Assembly (NCBI GenBank): GCA_039714495.1
Contig: JBDLJD010000132.1
Span: 1-11,928 of the forward strand
Source: JAJDNW01 sp039714495
GTDB lineage: Bacteria; Desulfobacterota; Desulfobacteria; Desulfobacterales; B30-G6
DNA length: 11,928 bases
Direction of reading: 5' to 3'
Part shown: piece by piece, positions 1 through 5,770 of the stretch
Position numbering within the stretch: the stretch's first letter is position 1
Layout: every line of letters begins with the position of its first letter
Program-made: the position numbers and the translations under genes
The notes under the pieces: generated by a model
What the model saw: the letters and a program-made list of their open reading frames with translations, nothing else
What the model was told of the DNA's origin: nothing
Database searches by the model: none

Positions 1-8
1 AATTAGTT

Positions 9-53
9 ACCTGAATTTTAACAAATTCATCAAATTTTATGCAAGATTCAGGT
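9..53. repeat. Weak inverted repeat downstream of the fmdB-like gene
   Basis: Eight-base perfect arms (ACCTGAAT at 9-16 and ATTCAGGT at 46-53) enclose a 29-nt AT-rich loop just past the stop codon of the zinc ribbon gene. No clear run of T follows the stem on the minus strand, so a terminator role is only possible. The stem is short and the loop long. Confidence 0.3.
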
Positions 54-54
54 T

Positions 55-306
55 CTAAAATGTTTTTCCGCAGCAACTGCCGGGTCCGGCGCAGGCGGCC
101 TGGCCAGGGGATGAGCCGCAGCAGGCGGTATCTCCGGGTCCGGGTACGCGTGGTTTGACCGCACCGGACATGGAAGACGGCGCTGACAGAAGCTTCTGTA
201 TATTCGAGCTTCCGCAGGCAGAACAGGTTGGTTTGTCGGAATGGGCGGCCACCAGCAGTTCGAAGGTTTCACCACAATTTTCACAACGAAAATCGAAAAG
301 CGGCAT
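55..306 (-). CDS. FmdB-family zinc ribbon protein with Cys-rich tail
   Basis: A small cytoplasmic protein (83 aa) of the FmdB/CxxC_CxxC_SSSS regulatory family. It opens MPLFDFRCENCGETFE, with one CxxC knuckle at residues 9-12 (CENC) and a second at about 28-31 (CSAC), the pair expected to bind one zinc. The SSNIQKLLSAPSS stretch after the ribbon is also typical of the family. The start is supported by GAAGGAG about 6 nt before the ATG. The C-terminal 25 residues contain five more cysteines (a CC pair, a single C and a second CC pair) in a Gly/Ala/Pro/Ser background, so they may bind an additional metal or be a disordered tail. The family name comes from a putative regulator of formamidase in Methylophilus. 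The actual role of most members is unknown, and nothing here fixes a target. The gene follows the IscU-like gene on the same strand after about 100 bp. Confidence 0.85.
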   Translation of the reverse strand: MPLFDFRCENCGETFELLVAAHSDKPTCSACGSSNIQKLLSAPSSMSGAVKPRVPGPGDTACCGSSPGQAACAGPGSCCGKTF

Positions 307-407
307 ATTCTACTCCTTCAATAGAAACACACCTTGGGTCTTGGGGAATCGTATGCATGCCCTGTCTTAGGCATCAGAACATAAAAATTTATGACAGCGG
401 ATAACGG

Positions 408-836
408 CTATTGTTTACCGTTGTATTCATCTATGGCCTTGTGAAGCGTCTTTACCGCCAGCTGAATGCAATGGTGCTTTTTGACCGGTATCTCTTCGAG
501 TACCTTGAATATATCCCCGTCGTTGAGTTGCCGGGCAAATTCCAGGCTGTGCCCCTTGATCAGGTCAACAGCCGCCATGGCAGCCGATATGGCCCCGGCA
601 CATCCCAGAACTTCATATTTTGCGTCTTGGATGGTGCCGTTGTTCATTTTGACATAAACGCCCATGGTATCGCCGCAGGTGCCTGTCATTTCAGATGTCA
701 CTTCCGCATCCGGGATAGAACCCATATGGGGTTTTTCAATATAGTATCCAATGGCCTTTTTCGAATACCCGGCTTCGGCCAGCATTTTCCGGATGCCGTC
801 GTTCTGACTGTTCTCGATAACTGTTTGCTGACTCAT
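408..836 (-). CDS. IscU/NifU-N-like iron-sulfur cluster assembly scaffold
   Basis: A cytoplasmic scaffold on which Fe-S clusters are built before transfer to apoproteins. Counting from MSQQTVIE (142 aa), the ligands expected for IscU are all visible: Cys54 in TGTCGD with the conserved Asp56, Cys79 in LGCAGAISAA, and His122-Cys123 in KKHHC, followed by the usual C-terminal helix (LAVKTLHKAIDEY). There is no NifU central [2Fe-2S] domain and no C-terminal Nfu domain, so it is IscU-sized. The ATG at 836 is preferred over the TTG five codons upstream because AAAGGAA lies 4-5 nt before the ATG and overlaps that TTG codon. No cysteine desulfurase, Fdx, HscA or IscR gene adjoins it, which differs from classical isc operons. 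The LGCAGA segment differs from the FGCGSA of E. coli IscU, which fits the divergent NifU-like scaffolds of anaerobes. Confidence 0.85.
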   Translation of the reverse strand: MSQQTVIENSQNDGIRKMLAEAGYSKKAIGYYIEKPHMGSIPDAEVTSEMTGTCGDTMGVYVKMNNGTIQDAKYEVLGCAGAISAAMAAVDLIKGHSLEFARQLNDGDIFKVLEEIPVKKHHCIQLAVKTLHKAIDEYNGKQ

Positions 837-878
837 GCTGTTCCTTTGCAAATTATTTTGTCTGCAATTTGGATTTAT

Positions 879-900
879 CCTCCGCGTTTTTCAGCGGAGG
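879..900. repeat. Short GC-rich hairpin in the leader of the scaffold gene
   Basis: CCTCCGC (879-885) and GCGGAGG (894-900) form a 7-bp perfect stem with an 8-nt loop rich in T. On the minus strand it lies about 40 nt before the scaffold start codon. It could be a leader structure or an attenuator-like element. No T run follows the stem, so I do not call a terminator. Confidence 0.45.
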
Positions 901-928
901 GTGAATTCAAATTTAATGCACTTGCTCC

Positions 929-1017
929 TTGATGATGATCCTTAAGTGAGGCGAATTTCACAATTTTTAACCCTATAATTATCGAGGTACATTAAGCATC
1001 ATCAAAAAGGGTGTCAA
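929..1017 (-). promoter_or_regulatory. Putative promoter of the Fe-S scaffold gene, flanked by an inverted repeat
   Basis: On the minus strand TTGACA (1012-1017) is followed after 17 nt by TAATGT (989-994), a good -35 with a poor -10. The -35 overlaps the TGA stop of the metallohydrolase gene. The -10 is flanked by long arms: TTGATGATG...CTTAA at 929-945 and its reverse complement at 992-1005, all 14 bases matching once a 3-nt insertion in the left arm is allowed. This dyad could be an operator or a leader hairpin. It resembles no operator I can name. Confidence 0.4.
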
Positions 1018-1967
1018 GCGGCAAAGGTAAGCTTGGTCCCGGACATATTAAGGATGAACTGAGCGGGCATCTGATTTTCGATGTATATAACCACCTCTCT
1101 TCCCGTGCAGTGCGTGGGCACAATATAATCGGGTTCAAAGGCTTTTAATTCATCGGTTGTGGGTTTGACCACGCTGTCGAAATCAGTGCCTGAAAGATGG
1201 AAGCCGCCCATAATGGCATGCACCTCATCGATACCGGTCACCTGCCGGGCATGCTTCACCGTGTTCACGATGCCGGCGTGGGCGCAGCCGGAAAGCACCA
1301 CCAGCCCCTTGCCCTTGATGTTAAAAGCAAGGCCTGTGTCATCGTGAAACGGGTCAGCCATCTCCTTGCCGTCAACCTCGCAGCACAGGTCAGGCGCGCC
1401 CTTTTCAAAAGGGGTGACCCTTGGGATTTGGCCCAGAAAAATGGCCTGGTCATCCAGGAGCGGGTAAGGATCTTCAGACTCGACGATGTTCACGCCGCAT
1501 TCTATGGCTTTCTCCTTGGTAAAGGCAGGAAAGTATACCTTGAGTTCTTCGGTAATTTTTAAAAACCGCGGGTTCACAAAAGACCAGGGGTGCAGCACCA
1601 GGTCCAGACTGTTATTCCCAACCATCTCGGCCATTTTTTTTATGCCCCCCACATGGTCCAGGTGGCCGTGGGACAACACAAGGATCTCGGCTGCCGTGAG
1701 GTCGGCATTGAGCGCCTCTGCATTGCGCGCAGCCCCGTCTTCGGAAAAACCAAAGTCAAACAAAAGGGATCTGGATTGCCCCTTCCGGGTGATGGTCACC
1801 AGGGATGAAAATCCGTGCTCTGCCAGGATGCTGTTGCTGACCTCCATCCCTTTGAGGGGCATGGCACGCTGGATAACATCGGAATTGTCCTTGGTAACGA
1901 TGTCAATGAAATTGTCCTGCAGGGTCAGGATTTCCACTTTGTCTACTTCTTGAATCACGTGTGCCAT
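1014..1967 (-). CDS. MBL-fold metallohydrolase (COG1237-type, RFA-P synthase-like)
   Basis: A metallo-beta-lactamase-fold hydrolase of 317 aa from the preferred start. The zinc/iron-binding signature HGHLDH is at residues 100-105 (followed by VGG). Further candidate ligands are Cys228/His230 in SGCAHAG, His257 in GGFHLSG, and His286-Cys287 in PTHCTG. These last motifs are characteristic of COG1237, whose archaeal relatives include an enzyme of methanopterin biosynthesis (beta-RFA-P synthase type annotation). The bacterial members are mostly uncharacterised, so no substrate can be given. The start at 1967 (MAHVIQE) is chosen because TGGAGGCGG lies just upstream of it; the ATG at 1985 would put that ribosome binding site inside the gene. 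No signal peptide or membrane segment is visible, so it is probably cytoplasmic. The next gene downstream appears to have its own promoter overlapping this stop codon. Confidence 0.85.
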   Translation of the reverse strand: MAHVIQEVDKVEILTLQDNFIDIVTKDNSDVIQRAMPLKGMEVSNSILAEHGFSSLVTITRKGQSRSLLFDFGFSEDGAARNAEALNADLTAAEILVLSHGHLDHVGGIKKMAEMVGNNSLDLVLHPWSFVNPRFLKITEELKVYFPAFTKEKAIECGVNIVESEDPYPLLDDQAIFLGQIPRVTPFEKGAPDLCCEVDGKEMADPFHDDTGLAFNIKGKGLVVLSGCAHAGIVNTVKHARQVTGIDEVHAIMGGFHLSGTDFDSVVKPTTDELKAFEPDYIVPTHCTGREVVIYIENQMPAQFILNMSGTKLTFAA

Positions 1968-1987
1968 TTTCCGCCTCCATCGCATTA

Positions 1988-2161
1988 ACTCCCTTCATCA
2001 GACACCGGCGTAGGTTAAGTGAACACTGTTGTCACATGTAATCCTCACCGGATCGGTAGAACCTTTTCAATTCTCACCGGCTGAGCCGGTGGCTTATGAA
2101 GGGAGTCAGTCGCCCTTGAGGATGTTATACCAGTCCCAAAAGAAAGTTCACTCAACCCTAC
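1988..2161. repeat. Interlocking inverted repeats, possible MITE-like remnant
   Basis: This gene-free stretch upstream of the metallohydrolase contains two interlocked arm pairs. The first is ACTCCCTTCAT at 1988-1998 with its perfect complement ATGAAGGGAGT at 2096-2106. The second is GTAGGTTAAGTGAAC at 2010-2024 with GTTCACTCAACCCTAC at 2146-2161 (one gap, one mismatch). Inside lies a compact hairpin, CACCGGC-TGA-GCCGGTG (2075-2091), and a weaker ACCG-GAT-CGGT (2047-2057). The 15-16-bp terminal arms about 150 bp apart resemble a non-coding miniature inverted-repeat element, but no clear target-site duplication is visible. No protein gene is supported here. Confidence 0.5.
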
Positions 2162-2300
2162 CCGTACTGATACATGTTTCTAATGTAAATATTAGTATGT
2201 GAAGATTTTATGGGTATATACTCATAATGAGTTACACCATCATTCCAAAACAAGCAAGGATTTTACATTTGCATTTCTCAGATAATCGCGAAACACGATT
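2162..2300. other. AT-rich intergenic stretch with small palindromes
   Basis: This holds no supported gene. It contains CTAAT/ATTAG half-sites near 2180-2196, with weaker flanking ACAT/ATGT complementarity, and a 13-nt palindrome, ACTCATAATGAGT (2220-2232). Just downstream of the MocA-HD stop codon, a 7-bp stem with one wobble (AATCGTG-TTT-CGCGATT on the minus strand) could be a weak terminator, but no T run follows it. Confidence 0.3.
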
Positions 2301-3422
2301 TTATGAAAAATTCAAATCATGCAATGGTTTTCCAATCATTTTTTCAATGGATTGCCTAATCCTAATGGCCTGTTCCATTCTGAAGGTCATCATTTTCAAA
2401 GCTTCGGGGTCATCCCTAAATTGTTCTTTTTTCCCACTAAGGCGCTTTTCCAGACTGACGATTTCGGTTTGGCTCACCATTTTGTCGGCCAAATAAACCA
2501 CTTCTGATTCGCCAATCCCCATTGACGGATCAAAGGCAAGATCCATGTGCCGGCCGGCAACATCCGCCGCCGCCTGGAATCCGTTTGCCGCAATCAATTC
2601 AGCCCCCTTGCGGGCATGGTCGGATCGGCCTTTGGCAATATCATGCAGGATCCCGGCAGCTTCAATCAGCGGCACGTTCACATCGCCGCCAGAAAAATTC
2701 ATCGCCTTTCCGATGGTTGCGGCCAGTGATGCCACCGCTCTTGCATGCGCCATCGCAGATGCGTTCTCAGACTGGTGAATGGCAAGCAATGCCTGGGCCT
2801 CTTGCATTGACGGGATATCAAGATTTTTCGACTTTTCCAGAATTACGGTATAGTCGTCAGGGGTATCCATATCCATGAGTACGCCTTGATCGGCCACAGC
2901 CTTCTCCAGGCTGTCACGGTCCCATGCCTCAAGGCAGTGCTGCAGCCCTCCCGGGCCTTCATACTGCAGTATATCTTCAATAAAACGGGTTGGGATCAGA
3001 GGCGGATGCCCCTTTTGCCTCTGAAAAGAGGGATAAATGATCTTCCCGGGGTAGTTTTCATATGAATTCACAAGGTTCCGCAGAGTGGCCGGTCGCACCA
3101 GGGGAATGTCAACCGGTATAATGAAAAACGCGTCCGTGCCATCTCCGAGGGTTTCAATCCCCTTTTTAATGGAACTCAGCATGCCCTGGGCATAGTGTTG
3201 GTTAACCTTCCAGGCAAGGCTGTTTTTCTCCAACTCCGGAATGATGTCCCTGGAACGGTGCCCGAGGACGACAAGGATATCCTGTATGCCTTCCGCCCGA
3301 AAGGACTCGGCCACATGCGCAATGACACTCCCCTTCCCCAAGGGTAAAAGAGGCTTGAGACGACCCATGCGGCTCGAAAAGCCGGCGGCCAGAATGATGG
3401 CGGCGATATCGGTTTTCATCAT
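2301..3422 (-). CDS. MocA/MobA-like nucleotidyltransferase fused to an HD domain
   Basis: A two-domain protein of 373 aa. Residues 1-200 form an NTP-transferase of the MocA (molybdenum cofactor cytidylyltransferase) type: the nucleotide-binding loop LAAGFSSRMGRLKPLLPL at 11-28, the metal-binding VDIPLV at 104-109, KGHP at 137-140, and the family-typical DTPDDY at 186-191. Residues 205-373 form an HD-superfamily phosphohydrolase-like domain with His226, His260-Asp261 (GILHDIAKG), His292 and Asp313 (YLADKMV). MocA enzymes transfer CMP to molybdopterin for xanthine-dehydrogenase-type enzymes. The HD partner's substrate is unknown. Two ATG codons begin the frame (3422 and 3419) and no Shine-Dalgarno is evident. 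A plausible promoter ends only 7 nt before the ATG, so the mRNA may be leaderless. The gene stands alone, divergent from dnaK. No molybdenum hydroxylase gene is in the window. Confidence 0.85.
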   Translation of the reverse strand: MMKTDIAAIILAAGFSSRMGRLKPLLPLGKGSVIAHVAESFRAEGIQDILVVLGHRSRDIIPELEKNSLAWKVNQHYAQGMLSSIKKGIETLGDGTDAFFIIPVDIPLVRPATLRNLVNSYENYPGKIIYPSFQRQKGHPPLIPTRFIEDILQYEGPGGLQHCLEAWDRDSLEKAVADQGVLMDMDTPDDYTVILEKSKNLDIPSMQEAQALLAIHQSENASAMAHARAVASLAATIGKAMNFSGGDVNVPLIEAAGILHDIAKGRSDHARKGAELIAANGFQAAADVAGRHMDLAFDPSMGIGESEVVYLADKMVSQTEIVSLEKRLSGKKEQFRDDPEALKMMTFRMEQAIRIRQSIEKMIGKPLHDLNFS

Positions 3423-3429
3423 AAAAAAG

Positions 3430-3457
3430 CTGATATCACGCTACCCATATTTGTCAA
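3430..3457 (-). promoter_or_regulatory. Putative sigma70-type promoter of the MocA-HD gene
   Basis: On the minus strand TTGACA (3452-3457) is followed after 16 nt by TATCAG (3430-3435), a perfect -35 and a 4/6 -10. The expected transcription start (about 3423-3424) coincides almost exactly with the ATG at 3422. This fits the missing Shine-Dalgarno and suggests a leaderless transcript. Confidence 0.45.
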
Positions 3458-3482
3458 TAACGGAACAAAGACGCCTATTTCC

Positions 3483-3514
3483 ATTACTTTATGATTATCT
3501 TAATATAAAGTAAT
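3483..3514. repeat. AT-rich inverted repeat in the dnaK/MocA-HD divergent region
   Basis: ATTACTTTA (3483-3491) and TAAAGTAAT (3506-3514) form a 9-bp perfect stem with a 14-nt loop. A T-rich tract (ATTTTTTATT) follows on the plus strand. It lies upstream of the predicted dnaK promoter, where an operator or upstream element would be expected. A terminator of an unseen plus-strand transcript is the alternative. Confidence 0.35.
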
Positions 3515-3533
3515 ATTTTTTATTATGTAATGA

Positions 3534-3561
3534 TTGACATATTAATGCAGGTGCTTACATT
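3534..3561 (+). promoter_or_regulatory. Putative promoter of dnaK
   Basis: TTGACA (3534-3539) and TACATT (3556-3561) are separated by 16 nt, a perfect -35 and a 4/6 -10 for the housekeeping sigma factor. It would give a leader of about 110 nt that contains the 21-bp hairpin. I see no sigma32-type CTTGAAA/CCCCAT pair. Confidence 0.45.
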
Positions 3562-3618
3562 TATTTTAACACTATTCACGTAAGTCTGATGACTTATAAC
3601 CTAATAAAATTTATTTAT

Positions 3619-3664
3619 AATTTTAATTCATCCCGCACTCAAAAGTGCGGGATGAATTAAAATT
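3619..3664 (+). promoter_or_regulatory. Perfect 21-bp hairpin in the dnaK leader
   Basis: The arms at 3619-3639 and 3644-3664 are perfectly complementary over 21 bases (core CCCGCACT / AGTGCGGG, AT-rich base) with a CAAA loop. The stem ends one base before GAAGGAGG (3666-3673), the ribosome binding site of dnaK. It is not a CIRCE element, since the required GAGTGCTAA right arm is absent. It could stabilise the mRNA, control translation or act as an attenuator. Its two sides are AT-rich, so it would also work as a terminator-like structure on either strand. Confidence 0.7.
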
Positions 3665-3678
3665 CGAAGGAGGAAAAA

Positions 3679-5598
3679 ATGGGTAAAATTATCGGAATCG
3701 ATCTGGGAACGACCAATTCCTGCCTCTCCATTATGGAAGGCCAGGAACCCAACATTATCAACAATCTGGAAGGCCGCCGCACAACGCCTTCCGTCGTGGC
3801 TGTTACGGAAAAAGGCGAGCGTCTGGTGGGGCAAATCGCCAAACGGCAGGCCATTACCAACCCTGAAAATACGGTTTTCGGCATCAAGCGGCTGATCGGG
3901 CTTCAATACGATGCCCCGGAAGTACAGCGCGACATCCGCAATCTGCCCTACAAAATTGAAAAGGACGCCAACGGCGATGTCCGTGTAAACATAATGGATA
4001 AACGCTACAGTCCTGCGGAAATCTCGTCCTTCATTCTGGCGGACATTAAAAAATCCGCTGAAGCCTACCTGGGCGATGAGGTGTCCGACGCGGTCATCAC
4101 GGTACCCGCCTATTTCAGCGACAGCCAGAGGCAGGCCACCAAGGACGCCGGCAGAATTGCCGGTCTAAATGTGCTCAGGATTATCAACGAACCCACGGCC
4201 GCCTCCCTGGCCTATGGCATGGACAAGAAATCCGAAGAAAAAATTGCCGTGTTCGACCTGGGCGGTGGCACCTTTGACATTTCCATCCTCGATATCGGCG
4301 ACGGCGTGTTCGAGGTCAAGGCCACCAACGGTGATACCCACCTGGGGGGCGAGGATTTCGATTTGCGCCTGATCGACTACATAGCCGATGAGTTCAGAAA
4401 AGAACAGGGCATCGATATCCGGCAGGACAACATGGCCCTGCAGCGGCTGAAAGAGGCTGCTGAAAAGGCCAAAATGGAGCTGTCCACGTCCATGGAAACC
4501 GATGTCAATCTGCCTTTTATTACGGCTGATGCCAGCGGGCCGAAACATCTCAACATCAGGATCACCCGGGCTAAACTGGAATCCCTTGTGGCAGATCTTC
4601 TGGACCGGCTGGAAGGGCCTTGCCGGACAGCCATGCAGGATGCCGGGCTTTCCATGGGCGATGTGGATGAAATCATCATGGTGGGCGGTATGACCCGCAT
4701 GCCCGCAGTTCATGAAAAGGTTCAAGCAATTTTCGGTAAAGCACCCAACAAGGGCGTAAATCCGGACGAGGTGGTGGCCCTGGGAGCCGCCATTCAGGGT
4801 GCCGTGCTCAAAGGAGATGTAAAGGATGTGCTGCTGCTGGATGTGACCCCCCTTTCCTTAGGCATAGAAACCCTGGGGGGCGTCATGACCCAGCTCATCG
4901 CTAAAAACACCACCATTCCGGCCAAAAACAGCCAGGTGTTCTCCACCGCCGAGGACAACCAGCCCGCCGTCTCCGTCCACGTTCTCCAGGGAGAAAGGGA
5001 GATGGCCTCGGGCAATAAAACCCTGGGACGGTTTGAGCTGACGGGCATTGCCCCTGCCCCTAGAGGTGAACCGCAAATCGAGGTTGCCTTTGACATCGAT
5101 GCCAACGGCATTGTCGATGTATCTGCCAGGAACCAGGCCACAGGCAAACAGCAGTCCATCCGCATAACCGCTTCTTCGGGGCTCTCCCAGGATGAAATTG
5201 ACCGCTTGGTGCGCGATGCCGAACTGCATGCTGATGAGGACCTCGGCAAAAAAGAGCTGATCGAAGCCAGGAACAGCGCAGACGCCCTGATCTACAGCAC
5301 CGAGAAATCACTGGCTGAAATGGGGACCGCTGTGGACCCCGCCGCCCGTTCGGAGGTTGAGGGCCTTATCGGACAGCTCAAGGATGCGGCCAAAGGAGAC
5401 AATGCAGCCGACATCCGCCGCCTGTCCGAAGGCCTGTCCCAGGCAGCCCACACCATCACTGCAGCCGCCTATCAGAACAGCCAAAGTCCCCAGGAGGGGG
5501 CTGCTGACGGACCCGACACACAGAAAACCGGCCCTTCCGGTGCACAGCCCCGCGGCGATGACGATGTGGTGGACGCGGAATACCAGGAAGTGGCCTAA
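3679..5598 (+). CDS. dnaK: Molecular chaperone DnaK (Hsp70)
   Basis: A cytoplasmic ATP-dependent chaperone that binds and releases unfolded polypeptides, working with DnaJ and GrpE. The 639-aa length is normal. The nucleotide-binding domain opens with IGIDLGTTNSC (residues 5-15), and a second phosphate-binding motif DLGGGTFDIS lies at about 194-203. The hydrophobic linker VLLLDVTPLSLGIET starts the substrate-binding domain at about residue 385. A helical lid follows, and the protein ends in an acidic tail (DDDVVDAEYQEVA), as is usual for bacterial DnaK. Translation signals are excellent: GAAGGAGG sits 5 nt before the ATG. The gene is monocistronic, with its own promoter, a striking leader hairpin and a strong terminator. 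grpE, dnaJ and hrcA are not adjacent in this window, unlike in many bacteria. Confidence 0.98.
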   Translation: MGKIIGIDLGTTNSCLSIMEGQEPNIINNLEGRRTTPSVVAVTEKGERLVGQIAKRQAITNPENTVFGIKRLIGLQYDAPEVQRDIRNLPYKIEKDANGDVRVNIMDKRYSPAEISSFILADIKKSAEAYLGDEVSDAVITVPAYFSDSQRQATKDAGRIAGLNVLRIINEPTAASLAYGMDKKSEEKIAVFDLGGGTFDISILDIGDGVFEVKATNGDTHLGGEDFDLRLIDYIADEFRKEQGIDIRQDNMALQRLKEAAEKAKMELSTSMETDVNLPFITADASGPKHLNIRITRAKLESLVADLLDRLEGPCRTAMQDAGLSMGDVDEIIMVGGMTRMPAVHEKVQAIFGKAPNKGVNPDEVVALGAAIQGAVLKGDVKDVLLLDVTPLSLGIETLGGVMTQLIAKNTTIPAKNSQVFSTAEDNQPAVSVHVLQGEREMASGNKTLGRFELTGIAPAPRGEPQIEVAFDIDANGIVDVSARNQATGKQQSIRITASSGLSQDEIDRLVRDAELHADEDLGKKELIEARNSADALIYSTEKSLAEMGTAVDPAARSEVEGLIGQLKDAAKGDNAADIRRLSEGLSQAAHTITAAAYQNSQSPQEGAADGPDTQKTGPSGAQPRGDDDVVDAEYQEVA

Positions 5599-5605
5599 CC
5601 AAAAA

Positions 5606-5641
5606 ATCTCCCGGGCAGTTTTACTGCCCGGGAGATCTTTT
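5606..5641 (+). terminator. Intrinsic terminator of dnaK
   Basis: A 14-bp perfect stem (ATCTCCCGGGCAGT at 5606-5619 with its complement at 5623-5636) and a 3-nt T loop is followed by CTTTT. An A run precedes the stem, so it may also work in the other direction. It starts 8 nt past the dnaK stop. Confidence 0.9.
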
Positions 5642-5731
5642 GGGTTGAATAAAAATTGTTCTACAATTTTTATTGACTATTTGGGCTCTGGTTCGTAAGA
5701 AAAACCACCGCATTCCAACCCAGAGGCGGTG
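5641..5731. repeat. AT hairpin and nested inverted repeats after the dnaK terminator
   Basis: AATAAAAATTGT (5648-5659) and ACAATTTTTATT (5663-5674) form a 12-bp perfect stem with a TCT loop. TGGGTTGAAT (5641-5650) is near-complementary to ATTCCAACCCA (5712-5722), and CACCGC/GCGGTG pair at 5706-5711 and 5726-5731. These structures sit between the dnaK terminator and the HD phosphohydrolase gene. They may be a second terminator, a leader structure or a small foldback element. Confidence 0.45.
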
Positions 5732-5770
5732 CAATCGAAAATCATACGCTAAAGGGCTGTTGCCATTACC

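Noticed and set aside
411..932. Long plus-strand open frame of 173 codons
   Set aside because: It lies antisense to the Fe-S scaffold gene, whose protein has all the family ligands. The plus-strand translation shows no recognisable domain and has no ribosome binding site.
2010..2161. Integron attC site
   Set aside because: The arms GTAGGTTAAGTGAAC/GTTCACTCAACCCTAC do not give the R/L box arrangement (RYYYAAC...GTTRRRY) at the ends, and there is no integrase or cassette array.
2227..2496. Plus-strand open frame of 89 codons
   Set aside because: Most of it is antisense to the HD domain of the MocA-HD gene. It has no ribosome binding site and no recognisable domain.
3619..3664. CIRCE/HrcA operator before dnaK
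   Set aside because: GCACTC is present, but the CIRCE right half GAGTGCTAA and the 9-nt spacer are not. The repeat is a 21-bp hairpin with a 4-nt loop.
4165..4725. Minus-strand open frame of 186 codons inside dnaK, and similar frames antisense to mttB and rfbA
   Set aside because: These are shadows of strongly supported coding sequence. Their translations resemble no family.
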